DNA of 64,000 bases from Lepidonotus clava. Its lineage: Eukaryota; Annelida; Polychaeta; Phyllodocida; Polynoidae. A program made the translations under genes and the position numbers. Below, in pieces: positions 22,880-33,518 of the stretch; within the stretch, counting starts at the first letter, position 1; every line of letters begins with the position of its first letter. The stretch lies in NCBI GenBank assembly GCA_936440205.1, contig OW387133.1, positions 44,914,374-44,978,373 on the forward strand, given 5' to 3'. A model generated the notes under the pieces. It had not been told where the DNA came from. It saw nothing but the letters and a program-made list of their open reading frames with translations, and ran no database searches.

Positions 22880-23370
22880 GGTACCCCCACTGTCCAGTCT
22901 CTTGGTTACGCATCAGCATTGTGAAAAACATGGAGAAAGGGGTCACTTCAAGAAAAGTTTGCATGTCGACGAAAATTGAAAATAAGGGGTATTTTTTCAC
23001 CCGGAATTTTGTGATTTTCAGAAAAAAGGGGTATTTTTTCCCTCTAAGATTATGAATATAGACACTGATATTTGCACAAACTATAGAAATGTGTCAGTTT
23101 TCGATGGACAAAAACTAAAATATTGAGTTCATCCACCATGATGTTTTGAATGCACTCTGAGCAAGTATTTTAGTAGGTTATTTTATTCATGCAAGAAAGC
23201 TAATAGGGTGTGTTTTCTGAAAATGGGTGTAATTGAGGCCCCGAAAATTCACATTTCAATGAAAAAAGGAGTCTTTTTGAATAAAAAAAAATCCATAAAA
23301 AGGGGGTATTTTTCAGACTGAAGAACACTGATGGGTTCCCACTAATGTGGTTGAGTGGGGGTACTGGGCC
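22880..23370. mobile_element. AT-rich MITE with GTACCCCCACT inverted ends
   Basis: The left end GGTACCCCCACTGTCC and following ~45 bp match the reverse complement of the right end (GAGTGGGGGTACTGGGC), including an inner CATCAG-GTT block. The interior repeats AAAAGGGGTATTTTT several times. No coding content. Confidence 0.7.
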
Positions 23371-23399
23371 CCTCCCTCATTAATACTTATTACTAGTTG

Positions 23400-24350
23400 A
23401 AGATCCACAGATGTTAGCTTAGCAAAGGCCAAGTTGGTGTTGCATTCTGCTGATTTTAAACATAATCTAACAAGTTCATAGAGAACATTGCAAATTTAGC
23501 ATACCTTAAACACAATCACTCCATTATTATTTTAACGTTGAGATTTTCTTTAAATTTTGGGAAATTGAAGATTAGGATCTGTACATACCAAAAAGTATGA
23601 AAAATAGGGGGTCACCATGGTAACTTTTGAAATAGAATAATAACAATATCAGCAAAAATTGAAAATTTCAGTATTTTCACAAATTAAAGTAATTTCAAGA
23701 CATTTCTTAATCACATTAGTGAAAAATCATGAATAACATTTTTAACTCACTTGGATGTAAAGTCAATATAATAATCTTTATAGATAATGCATTATTTCAC
23801 AAAAAAATACTGAAATAAAGCAATTTGGGGGGAATTTCATTGGATTAACCTGGTGAAAAAAATGAATAAATTCTTATGCAATTGGCAATAAAACATTATC
23901 AACGTTGAAAATTACTTGAAATACCTACATTTCATTGGGGTATTGGGGTAGTGTTGGCTATGATTTAATAAAAAGAAATCAGGGGGTCACCAACCTAACT
24001 TTTTGAGGAAACTTGATAACAGATTTCAAGATTTAACTCAATTTTTTGGAAATTTGGAAATAGTATTAATAACAATGTATCCTCACACAATATCTCAATT
24101 ACATTTAGGACCCATCCTGACCATAGAACCTGCTATTGTCTTTATATATACCAATTTTTGTCAAGATCCAGTCAGCGGAACCACTTCTACATGACTCCTA
24201 AAAAGGCTATAAAATATTGCTGAAATACTAAGGTGGGGCCGAAAATAACATTTATTACCAAAGAAAATCATAATTAATTAACAATTAAAGAACTATCAAA
24301 TCTGAAAACTGATATGGATTCATGAGGTTCAGGACTACAACTTTGTCACT
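23400..24350. other. AT-rich DNA with GGGGGTCACC motif copies, no gene
   Basis: GGGGGTCACC followed by ATGGTAACTT or similar occurs near 23607 and 23983 and is echoed near 31870, so this is part of a further diverged dispersed repeat. No gene seen. Confidence 0.4.
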
Positions 24351-24359
24351 TATTGTATA

Positions 24360-24505
24360 CAGGGGCGGATCCAGAAATTTGAGAAGGGGGGGGGGGGCGC
24401 ACATATTAAAAAAGGTCCAGGCGCCCCCCCTCAGGCTGCCAATTTTACATTTAAAAAATCGATTTTGGGCAAAAAATAATAGGGGGGGGGGTGGATCCGC
24501 TACTG
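24360..24505. mobile_element. MITE, CAGGGGCGGATCCAG ends, 5-bp duplication GTATA
   Basis: Left end CAGGGGCGGATCCAG and right end GTGGATCCGCTACTG are inverted. GTATA flanks both sides exactly (24355-24359 and 24506-24510). The inside is palindromic with poly-G and poly-C tracts. The 5-bp duplication suits the hAT5-like group; no transposase is present. Confidence 0.85.
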
Positions 24506-24700
24506 GTATAGCAATTGGATGACTATTAAGAGAGCTATGAGCAAAAATAAGCCCTGTCACCATGTCAAATTTAAGAATCAGTTAGCAGTTTGGCGCTAAC
24601 ACTTATGGATTGTCTCCCAAATTACAAGAAAACAACCAAATATTTCAGAATTTTAGAACCAAACCACCATATACTAGAAACAGAAGAAGAGAAATACAGG

Positions 24701-24911
24701 GGGTGTAGATGGGGGGGGGGGGTCCCGTGTCGCCCTGTCGAATTTAAAAAATCAAGCTGTCGTCCTGTCGAATTTAAGGAATCATAATGTCACCCTATCG
24801 AATTTACGGAAACATGATGTCGCCCTGTCGAATTTAAGAAAAACATGATGTCGCATGTCCCTAAGCCCAAAAAGGGTCGTGTCGCCGTGTCGAATTTAGG
24901 GGTCTACACCC
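24701..24911 (+). repeat. TCGAATTTAAG-repeat family, complete copy with inverted ends
   Basis: Begins GGGTGTAGATGGGG and ends AGGGGTCTACACCC, so the ends are inverted repeats. Inside are five spaced units with the core GTCGCCCTGTCGAATTTAAG. This is the clearest copy of the family. Confidence 0.85.
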
Positions 24912-25089
24912 ATAATACATATAGTTTGAAGATTCTAATGCTGGCATTACTGAGAAAAGTGGAACGGAAAATTTGTCACAAAATTGTAAAAACTGTTTTG
25001 ACCCCCATTGAAATGCATTGAGACAACCTGGTGTAGAAGGAGTGTAGAGAAGGTCGGCGCCTAAGGCCCGCCTCCCAATAATGACATTG

Positions 25090-25212
25090 AACATGGCTGT
25101 TTCTTAAATTCGACATGTGACATGGGTCTAAAAGGAGATATAGTGACATGCGACATGGCTAGTTTTTAAATTTGACACACGACGTCAGAGTCCCCCATCC
25201 ATACCCCACTCC
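25090..25212 (-). repeat. TCGAATTTAAG-repeat family, copy
   Basis: Reverse-orientation units (TTCTTAAATTCGACATGTGA, TTTTTAAATTTGACACACGA), ending with GTCCCCCATCCATACCCC. Confidence 0.75.
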
Positions 25213-25679
25213 CTATAGAAGAGCTACCAATTTTCCCTCCGTTTTCGGATTTCCAGATTTTGCCAGTTAAGAATAGAAATGAAAGTAGGCCTAATTATTT
25301 TTCTTCACCAAAGTTTAAAAAGCCTCCAAAATAGGCAAGGTATGTTTACCAGAACAGATCCTAGATAGAAATAATTAAGAGCACTACAGTAGAAAAAAAA
25401 AGTATGAGGGGGGATTTAAGAAAATATAACATCATATTACCGGGGGTAGTACGAAAAGTGTGACGAAGTGTAACGGGGGGGGGGGGGGGGTCCTGAAAAT
25501 ACCCTGAAAAAGCGTGACATCATTTATGGACGGTGTTAGGACGCTATCCCACAAATGGATGCTATCCCACAAATTTTCAGTATTGCGATGGCTATCCCAC
25601 AAATACACAAATAATTGTAGGTACGGTGGCCTAGAAATACAAATACTGAAATAGCGTCGTTTGACCAATTCAGTTGGGG

Positions 25680-26550
25680 CATGTGTCTAAAATAAGTATG
25701 ACGTGTCTCTAAAATAACCTCGTGTGTCATCAAAAAGAGTGGCGTGTCTCTAAAACCTACCCCCATGTCCCTGAACGTAGCTTGTCTCTCATCAAACAGT
25801 ATGGCATCTCTCTAAAACCTACCCTCATCTCATATAAACAAGTATAGCATGTCTCTAAAACATATCCTCATGTCTATCAAAAAGTATGGCATGTCTCTAA
25901 AACATATCCTCATCTCTCATCAAAAGGTATGTCATGTCTCTAAAACATATCCTCATCTCTCTAAAACATATCCTTCTCTCTCATAAAAAAGTATGGCATG
26001 TCTCTAAAAGATACCCTCATGTGTCATCAAAAAGTATGACATGTCTCTGAAATACGCTCATCTCTCTAAAACATATCCTTCTCTCTCATAAAAAAGTATG
26101 GCATGTCTCTAAAAGATACCCTCATGTGTCATCAAAAAGTATGACATGTCTCTGAAATACGCTCATCCCCCATCTGAATGTAGTTCATCTCGTCAAACAG
26201 TAGGGTGTGTGTTTAAAACAAACCCTCATCTTTCATCTGAATAGCACGTCATCTCTACTCCGTGGGATACTTCTAGTACACCCCCCTCATGTGTCATCAA
26301 AAAGTATGGCATGTCTCTAAAAGATACCCTCATCTCTCTAAAACATATCCTTCTCTCTCATAAAAAAGTATGGCATGTCTCTAAAAGATACCCTCATGTG
26401 TCATCAAAAAGTATGACATGTCTCTGAAATACGCTCATCCCCCATCTGAATGTAGTTCATCTCGTCAAACAGTAGGGTGTGTGTTTAAAACAAACCCTCA
26501 TCTTTCATCTGAATAGCACGTCATCTCTACTCCGTGGGATACTTCTAGTA
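25680..26550 (+). repeat. Satellite arm, TCTCTAAAAC units with a higher-order duplication
   Basis: Units of about 35-90 bp combine AAAAAGTATGGCATGTCTCT with AAAACATATCCTCATCTCTC. A block of about 225 bp (26065-26290) is copied almost exactly at 26335-26560, so unequal exchange has been recent. Confidence 0.85.
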
Positions 26551-26639
26551 CACCCCCCTCCCCCCCATCCTCCTCCCCCTCCCCCCCCCCCCCTCCCCCA
26601 CTGGTCGTAGCGGGCTTGGAGGAAGTTCCCACGGGCCTG

Positions 26640-26960
26640 ACCCATGAGGACTTAGTACAGAGATGACATACGTTCAGGTGAGATGATATATATTTTTAGA
26701 GAGATGAATGTCTTTTAGATGAGATGATATATACTTTTAGAGAGATGAACGTCTTTTAGATTAGAGAAGACTGACCTACACAGATGAGACATGACGATAT
26801 GTTTTAGACACACGCCCTAATGTTTGATGACGCATGAAGGTATGTTTTAGAGAGATGCCATACGTTTTGATGTGAGAAGAGCTTAATTCAGAGACACACC
26901 GCACTTGTTAGAGACACGACGGACTTGTCAGGGAGATGACAGTTATTCTAGACACATGCC
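26640..26960 (-). repeat. Satellite arm, reverse orientation
   Basis: GAGATGATATATATTTTTAG, AGAGATGAATGTCTTTTAGA and related units, more diverged than the left arm, run in the opposite orientation to it. Confidence 0.75.
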
Positions 26961-27070
26961 AAAGCTGAATGGTTCAGACAAGGCTATCTATTTTATGTTG
27001 TATTTCTCGGCCACCGTATGTAGGATAGCATCTGTTTGTGTGATAGCGCCCTAACAGATGTCCCCTAAAA

Positions 27071-27270
27071 GTGTACTACTAATAGGCCTACTACAAGTAA
27101 CGTCGGTCTCTGGGCTGTCGATCAAGAGCTCCGTCTCCAAGCAGAGTTTTCTATCCATTCCATAGCTTTATGTCCTCCACTGTGTGTGGAGAGTGGTGCG
27201 TGGCGAGACGGGGCAGTCTGTCAGGAGGGCCGGAGGAGTCAGTCATCGCCGGACGCCGACAGGAGCAGCC
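27071..27270 (+). promoter_or_regulatory. Presumed PPP1R14 5' UTR and proximal promoter
   Basis: GC-richer and CpG-richer than its surroundings (for example GGCGAGACGGGGCAG, CATCGCCGGACGCCGAC), directly before a strong start codon. No TATA box is obvious. The upstream edge coincides with the end of the inverted-repeat element, so that element lies within the promoter-proximal region. Transcription start not identified. Confidence 0.5.
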
Positions 27271-27495
27271 ATGGCCACGGTATACACGCGGAGTACCAAC
27301 TCGGATAGCTATCTGCCCGAATCTCACCCTACGGATGCCCGGGGAGTCAACTTTAACATGGAGAGTAAAGCAGACGAGGAGGAGCGGAGAAAGTACCTTA
27401 CGGCGAAGTATGGAGCCCACCAAATGCGCCTGATCCGAAAGCGGCTGGCCGTGGAGGACTGGTTGGATAAGGAGCTGAGGAAACTTTATGACACG
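27271..27495 (+). CDS. PPP1R14: Protein phosphatase 1 inhibitor PPP1R14 family, first coding exon (partial)
   Basis: The 75 codons begin at an ATG in excellent context (GCAGCCATGG). The stretch KYLTAKYGAHQMRLIRKRLA followed by VEDWLDKELRKLYD aligns with the inhibitory core of CPI-17/PHI-1/KEPI proteins (R-V-T-V-K-Y-D-R-x-E-L-x-x-R-L, then W, then LY). Thr44 matches the threonine that, when phosphorylated by PKC or ROCK, turns these proteins into potent inhibitors of myosin phosphatase PP1c. Residues 1-40 are a variable, probably disordered N-terminus ending in an acidic and basic patch (ADEEERRK). After LYDT the sequence is ACG|GTAAGC, a good phase-0 splice donor; the frame beyond looks intronic. 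Vertebrate members also end an early exon near this point, as I recall. The C-terminal helices and later exons were not found. The exact paralogue is not decided. Confidence 0.85.
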
Positions 27496-27892
27496 GTAAG
27501 CTGGAGCCGCAGTCACAGGTTCCGACGGACCCTCCCATCCAACCGCATTCTGTTATATCCTACAATGCTGTCTAGGGCTGTGGAGGTATATAAGGTTGCG
27601 GAGAATAGTAGAAATTATAACAGAAGCTGGCATATGCACTTACAAAAACTGTATCGGTGTGATGATGTTGTTGACATGGCGTCCCACACGCGTCCGTGCG
27701 GTGTTGGCGTCGGGTTGTTGCCCAGGGAAATGTTGCTTTGGTCTAGTAGGCCAATAGCCCACGACGCATCCGCTCCACACACTAACATAGCCTATCCCTA
27801 GCCACAGATTGCTACGAAATCATAATTTTGACGGATAGCCGACTGAAGCCCGACTGAAGCGGAAACAGTAAACTAAAGTACATTTTGATCGG

Positions 27893-27985
27893 CACTGTCG
27901 CGCTGTCCAATTCAAGAAATGGCTGTGTCGCAGTGTCGATTTTAGGGATCTATAGGCCTACCCATTCTGATAGGGCAAGGGGGGG
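27893..27985 (+). repeat. TCGAATTTAAG-repeat family, short copy in PPP1R14 intron
   Basis: Two units (GTCCAATTCAAGAAATGGCT and GTGTCGATTTTAGGGATCTA), ending with the family's GGGATCTA-type terminus. Confidence 0.65.
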
Positions 27986-28027
27986 GGATGGGTGGCTAAT
28001 GTCACATATAGAATCTAGAATGTTGTG

Positions 28028-28372
28028 ATCTCGCCCTGTTGAATTTAAGCAATATTGTGTTTTGCACAATATTGTTGACACAATTTGTGACAATGCACAT
28101 TGTAACCATTGTTGTCATGCATGTAATTTTACCACGGCCTAGCAGATCTACAGTAAACGGCTGGTCACCTGTCAATACAATAGAGTCTATTTCACAGATT
28201 AGACCCATGTCACATGTCGAATTTAAGAAATGGCCATGTTTCATGTCACTTTCTTTATAGAGCTCCTGTTCCATGTCGAATTTAAGAAAAGATCAGTGTC
28301 ATTTTCCCTTATACTTGTAATTGCCATGCCAATGCCCATGTCGCCGTGTCGAATTTAGGGGTCTAGACCCAT
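28028..28372 (+). repeat. TCGAATTTAAG-repeat family, interrupted copy
   Basis: Units at about 28031, 28212, 28272 and 28340. It ends GTCGCCGTGTCGAATTTAGG and GGTCTAGACCC, the same right terminus as the 24.7-kb copy. About 150 bp of unrelated DNA lies inside. Confidence 0.75.
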
Positions 28373-28381
28373 AGGCCTATA

Positions 28382-28556
28382 GGGCCTACATGATGTCACA
28401 CACTAGGGGGTGGGCAGGTAGGTTGAAAAGTGCGACACTACATGAAGACAACCTCAATTTAAATAGAAAATAGTGTGACAGGGCGATGGTTGGGTCCTAA
28501 AACTAGGCCTACCCTGAAAAAGTGTGACATCATTTAAGGATGGCCCCTAAAAAGGG
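28382..28556. mobile_element. MITE with ATGATGTCACAC inverted ends
   Basis: Left GGGCCTACATGATGTCACAC and right AAGTGTGACATCATTTAAGG plus GGCCCC are inverted. The inside carries GGTGGGCAGGTAGGTTGAAA. Related pieces lie at 22415 and about 25440-25525. Confidence 0.75.
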
Positions 28557-28976
28557 AAAGCTATCGAAAAATTATAGAAATTTGCTATATAGGCTAGGCG
28601 TATCTAGGTCCTATAGGCTTTCTACATAGGCCTACGCCAAATGTTTAACTGTGCAGTAAGGTGTTAGGAGTAGGGCCCCACCCCACCCCCGACACAAGCA
28701 CATCCGACACGAGCACACCCGACCCTCACTGTCGTACCGGAAGTTGCCGCTTAGCCACTACGTCACCTTCTCTGGTGACTTCCGGTGTCAGCCATGTGAG
28801 TCGGGTGCTCTGTGCATGATCCGCCTGTCCGACGTCAGCTTCCGCCCCACAGTAGAGGATAGTGCCCTGTGTGAGGTTTCTATGACAAATAATGCCCCCG
28901 AGGCGATGCATCATCGCCCAGGGCCCTATCTTATTTTAGTAAATGGGGGCCAAAAAAGATGAGTGCGGTCTTGACC

Positions 28977-29132
28977 CAGTGGCGGATATAGAGGGGGGCG
29001 CAGGGGCCGCCCCCCCCTTTCTTTTTGGGCCAATTTTTACATAAAACTTGCCCTCAAGGTAATTAAGGGAAGACAATTTCCAATAGCGCTCCCCCCCTAT
29101 TGTTTTTTCTCAAAAACCTGGATCCGCCACTG
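28977..29132. mobile_element. MITE, CAGTGGCGGAT ends, 5-bp duplication TGACC
   Basis: Left end CAGTGGCGGATATAGAGGGG and right end CCTGGATCCGCCACTG are inverted. TGACC flanks both sides (28972-28976 and 29133-29137). Same family as 24360-24505, also with a 5-bp duplication. Confidence 0.88.
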
Positions 29133-29137
29133 TGACC

Positions 29138-29780
29138 GGCGAGAGGGCCGTGGGAGGGTCATAAAACCTTCAGTCTGTCAGTGGAATGGTATAGGCCTAA
29201 GCTGGAGCTCCTCCGTTACTAGGCATTCTGAACACCGAGGAGAGCCTCGACAAGAAGGGAGGGTGTCACAAGCTAGAGCATTCTATCCATTATTTCATGT
29301 ATTATGCTTGGACACTTCAATCCTTTTCTTTTTCTGATTACTTATTGATTCATGTGTCTTTAGTTTATTGACGATGGAGGTCAAGATTTCTTTTATTATT
29401 TGATTCCTGAGTTTACCTATAAGTGCAATTTAGCTGATTCATTACGTCAACTCGTACTGTTTGTTTCTTCATGTGTATTTATTGGCATTTTTACTTTTTT
29501 CTACCGGGCTAGTTGGTAATAAATTCCACTAGCCCTGGAGGATTTTTACTAATGCCTGGTACTAGTAACTCTATGTTAAGGAAAATCCCTGATGCATATC
29601 ATTCCTTTCATAGACATTGAAACAGATTTAAGCCATTAACTTCTAGTTGATTTTCAGGTTCCCCGTTTTCTTGCTCCCATTACTACTGCCGCATCCCCAC
29701 CCCCACCCCTTCTCCCTCCAAGGCTGTCCTGAAAAAAAAATCTGTTTCCAGTCCAGTGGGCGGTGTAAATGAACGTGAGT
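29138..29780. other. AT-rich DNA, no gene; part of a diverged duplication
   Basis: 29455-29665 is a diverged direct copy of 30640-30790. Both end in TTTTCAG after a GTAGTTG/CTAGTTG block, which looks like a splice acceptor, but no coding exon follows. Confidence 0.45.
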
Positions 29781-29782
29781 CG

Positions 29783-29880
29783 GGCGGGGTAAGGGGGTGA
29801 AGAGGGTGAAGGGGTAAAGGGGTGAAGGGGATGTCATGGGGATGTCATGGGGATGTCATGGGGATGACCCACATGACCCA
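29783..29880 (+). repeat. G-rich-leader minisatellite, locus 1
   Basis: Leader GGGGTAAGGGGGTGAAGAGG, GGTGAAGGGGTAAAGGGG, then units GATGTCATGGG repeated about three times. Confidence 0.8.
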
Positions 29881-32690
29881 CAAAAACTTACTAAGAGGGA
29901 CTAAGTGAGCAAACGTCAGCCACAAAAAGATAACTAGTAATGAATTAGTAGTTAAAGGAACACTGACATAATCAATTAATGATAAATAATTAGCAAATGA
30001 ACGTCAATTTTCTCACTTAGTGCCTTTTTGTACTTAGTACTGTAACAAATGTCATGTCAACGTCATTGCATCGTCACAGCAATGTAACTTCATATTCATA
30101 ATTAGCAAGATGTACAGGTATGAGTTTAACATCTTTAAATCTAAATTTTCCTCTCAAACTTTTTATTCTTTCATGATTAGGTAGGTCTCCAGGAATTAGT
30201 TACGAATTTCGAATCTTTAAACTTTGCAGAAATTTGTACTCATTTCTAGTCACTCAACTGAAAACTAGGATTTCTTTGAAATTTTCTATACTTCATCAGG
30301 GCCCAGGCTTTAATTATTGCAATAATTAACCTATTTACTAAGTTTATATTTATTGCCTTTTTAACTTGTTTTGCGTTGGTAAGAATATATGACGAAATTT
30401 TGAAAAAAAATAAAAAATTGAAAATGAAAAAAAAAAATTCGCTCCACCCGGCCCTAAAACGTTCACCCGGACGGTCGACCGGAAACAGAATTATTTTTCA
30501 TGACAGCCCAACCCTAGCTCGATTCCCGTCCCTACACCCTGCCCGGCTGGTTTGATCTTAAAATCGTGTTTTCAATGTATATGCATTATACGATTACTTT
30601 TCCATGGCAAAAGATCTCAGCTCTCATATTCGTGTGTATATAGCTAGTATGTCATTTAATTTCTTCCTAAGTGTCATTTATTGGTATTTTTCATATTTCT
30701 ATATGCATGCATATATAGGCCTTATTCATTAACTTTGAAACGGATTTAGGCCAATAAATCGTAGTTGCTTTTCAGATGCCCCCCTCCAATCTCCGACCTC
30801 TATCCCTGACCCCACCCTATACCCCCTCTCTTCTGGACATGCGCCCATCCCCACTCTTCATAGTCCGTCCCTGACCTACTTAACTCTTACATAATAGGTC
30901 CATACACCCACAACAGACCATGGCTTTTATTGGTCAATTAAAATTTGCAAGGAATTCTTTTATTGGCCCTCTATAAATGGCATGGGGAATCCCTTTGATG
31001 GTTCTTAGCCTGCTGGCTGGTTTATGGTTCTCCCTGCCATAAACCAGCGGCTGCAAAGTATGCTGGGATTTAGGTGGGAATTCCCACCTAAAATGGTTGG
31101 CGGTGTACAGACTTACTTTGGGAAACAGTGGGTCTGGCTGCTACAGACTACACTATTCCACACCCATCCTCTCCCACCCCCACCCCTTGTCCTCTCTCCC
31201 CCCGGCCTCTCCCCCTCCTCCCGGGCAGGCCTTTGGAGGTGCCATGCCATAAAACACGAGAGGAGTGGAAAGAGGTACCACAAGTACACGCACTATTATA
31301 AAAAGAAATACTTGCAACTTAGATAAGATATGTTAAGGTTAGACTACTGCATGTGATGAGGCACACTTTTGCTGGTCCCGCAAAAATGTAGAATAACTAT
31401 TTTGCTACTATCTATCTTAACATCTATCAGATATTATTAGATATTACTTTGAATAGACTATTTCATGATGTAAATTACATAATGTGGGTACAAGAGCAAA
31501 AAGAGAAGTTCACCAGAAATGTGAAAATTAAGTTTTATACTTAATTTTTTTGAACTGGGATATTTCTGTCAGTTATGAAGGGAAATTAAAGGGATTAAGG
31601 ACTGACTGGCAGGTTTCTAAATGTACCAGCATATATATAGTCTTGATACTGTTTGTGAGGTTAGACCTTACTATGGTAATAAATAACCATGATAAAAATC
31701 ATATATCGCCATATTCGTTTTCAAGATAAATGGGCTTGTAAAAATTAGGTTTTACTATAGGTTTCTATGGAAAAACACTAGTTTTTCGTCTCCTGAAAAA
31801 TTCAACCAGCATAGGCCTATAATCAAACATGGTTTGATATCATCTGTGGACCTGTACAAATATATTTCAGCAAAGAAGAGTGGGGGTCACCGTGCTAATG
31901 AAAGAGCTACAACCCTTAGAAACAGAATAATATGGTATATTCATATGCAAACAAATTCTATATAAATCTCTCATTATCCCATCCTAAGTTAAAATCTTTG
32001 TCGAAAAGTTGATATTTCTTTGGAAATAAAAGATATTTATACATAAATACAATTTCAAGCCCCTAAGATTTTCATACTAGGTGGAGCTGGTGGGGTCAGT
32101 CCCAAATCCCTTTAGTATAATAACTCTTTGCTCCCCTGGATCATTTCTCTAGGTGATCCCCCAAAGTCTGACCTACCCCCGGCTACCTTAGGGGCCTCCT
32201 AGGTAGGGGAGGGCCAATGTTTAGATTGATGGGCACTACACTTCATGTAGTGTTTATTAATTGGAGAGTAATGGTTAAGTTGTCATTGTTTATTATAGTG
32301 GTAGGTGCTCAGGTACAGAATATACATAAGTGGCTGCCAGTTGTCATCCACTCGCACCACCCATAACAGCACACATTACAGCTCGCTTAGCACCTCTTTC
32401 TGATTGTGACTGGACCGGTGTTACTGCCCTGCTGCCCACCCATTGTTTCAACACTGTTGTTTTCACTTTCCCTTGTGAGGGACCCCCTTAGGGAGTTATG
32501 GCAAATTCTATTACTTTAGGATACAAATAACTTAATGAAATGTTATATCTATGAGTAAAAAAATTCCCATATCTGGCATTGTAGGAAATACACTTTACAG
32601 TCATATTTTTTTTGGAAAAAAAAACATGTCTTCCTCACACTCATTAGCACCTATATACATTTAGACCCATCTATAGATGGCCTGGGGGAC
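29881..32690. other. AT-rich intronic/intergenic DNA, no gene recognised
   Basis: Contains the second copy of the duplication (30640-30790), a perfect 20-bp palindrome at 31071-31090 (TAGGTGGGAATTCCCACCTA), a CT-rich stretch (31150-31220) and a GGGGGTCACC repeat fragment near 31872. Frames are short and unconvincing. Confidence 0.4.
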
Positions 32691-32703
32691 ATCAGGAGGT
32701 GTG

Positions 32704-32922
32704 CAGTGTTCGAAATTAAGGGTGCACCCTGCACCCGGCGTGCAAAATTTGACTGCAGGGTGCATACTTTTAGGAAGGCATGCACCCGGTGTGTGCATGA
32801 TATTTCAACAGCTTAAATACCTTTATATAGAGTTGTACATATCAAGTAGTTGCCGGGTGCATGATTTTTAACCCCTATGCACCCGATGTGTGCATAAAAT
32901 AAATCCTTAATTTCGAACACTG
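32704..32922. mobile_element. hAT-like MITE, 6-bp duplication GGTGTG
   Basis: CAGTGTTCGAAATTAAGG at the left is the perfect inverse of CCTTAATTTCGAACACTG at the right. The inside repeats GTGCACCCTGCACCCGG-type units. GGTGTG flanks both ends (32698-32703 and 32923-32928). Confidence 0.9.
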
Positions 32923-33518
32923 GGTGTGCCAGACCCATATATAGACAGGGTGGAAGATCAAAATCACTTCACACGAAAAAAGACAAAACAAACAGGGTGT
33001 CCGAAGTTGCATGTTGAATTTAGGAAATGGTCTTTTCGCCCTGTTTGATAGAAATTCAAATGTTAGGATCGTATAATTCTAACATTTGAGAAATGTCACT
33101 TGCCCCCCCCCGGCACACGACAATAACACAAATGTCGCAAAAGGTAATGTCATCCCGTTGTTATAATAACTTTAATTATTCTACCTGTAGGCTTATCCAT
33201 GGTCAAGATGCGGTTTCACTGTTTGGGAAATATGTGGTCAGCTGGGGGGAAAGGATGCTCCAGGGGGGAATTCAACATTTAAGAGGATGAAATAAGCTTT
33301 CAAATGATACCAACAATGTGAATTTGTGTTAATTATCAAAGAAGTGACAAGTTAAAGAACATACTAAGGAACGTCAATGTTCTTGAAAAGACAACAATAT
33401 GAATTTTTCAGCATTAACTGAGATATTTAATAACAAAACATATTCTTGAAAATCATAAATAGCTATTTATGAATTACTATTGTGATCATAACTCTTTATT
33501 CTCCGTCTTCGATGAGTG

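Larger units (their letters stand above)
25524..27070. mobile_element. 1.5-kb inverted-repeat (foldback) element with satellite arms
   Basis: Outer arms are inverted repeats. GTTAGGACGCTATCCCACAA, GGATGCTATCC and GTACGGTGGCCTAGAAATAC (25534-25640) reappear in reverse complement at about 27000-27056 (GTATTTCTCGGCCACCGTAT, GGATAGCATC, GATAGCGCCCTAAC). Inside them lie satellite arrays in opposite orientation: TCTCTAAAAC-type units on the left (25680-26280 and on), GTTTTAGAGA-type units on the right (26640-26960). A poly-C centre lies at 26553-26605. No transposase frame. It ends about 200 bp before the PPP1R14 start codon. Confidence 0.85.

Noticed and set aside
25432-25766. Minus-strand frames with CGIA-type peptide repeats
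   Set aside because: They translate the GCTATCCCACAAAT repeats at the edge of the foldback element.
25680-26560. CRISPR-like array
   Set aside because: Units are contiguous and variable without unique spacers; this is a eukaryotic satellite.
27496-27801. Continuation of the PPP1R14 frame past the splice donor
   Set aside because: The translation beyond LYDT has no family similarity, and a consensus GTAAGC donor ends the exon.
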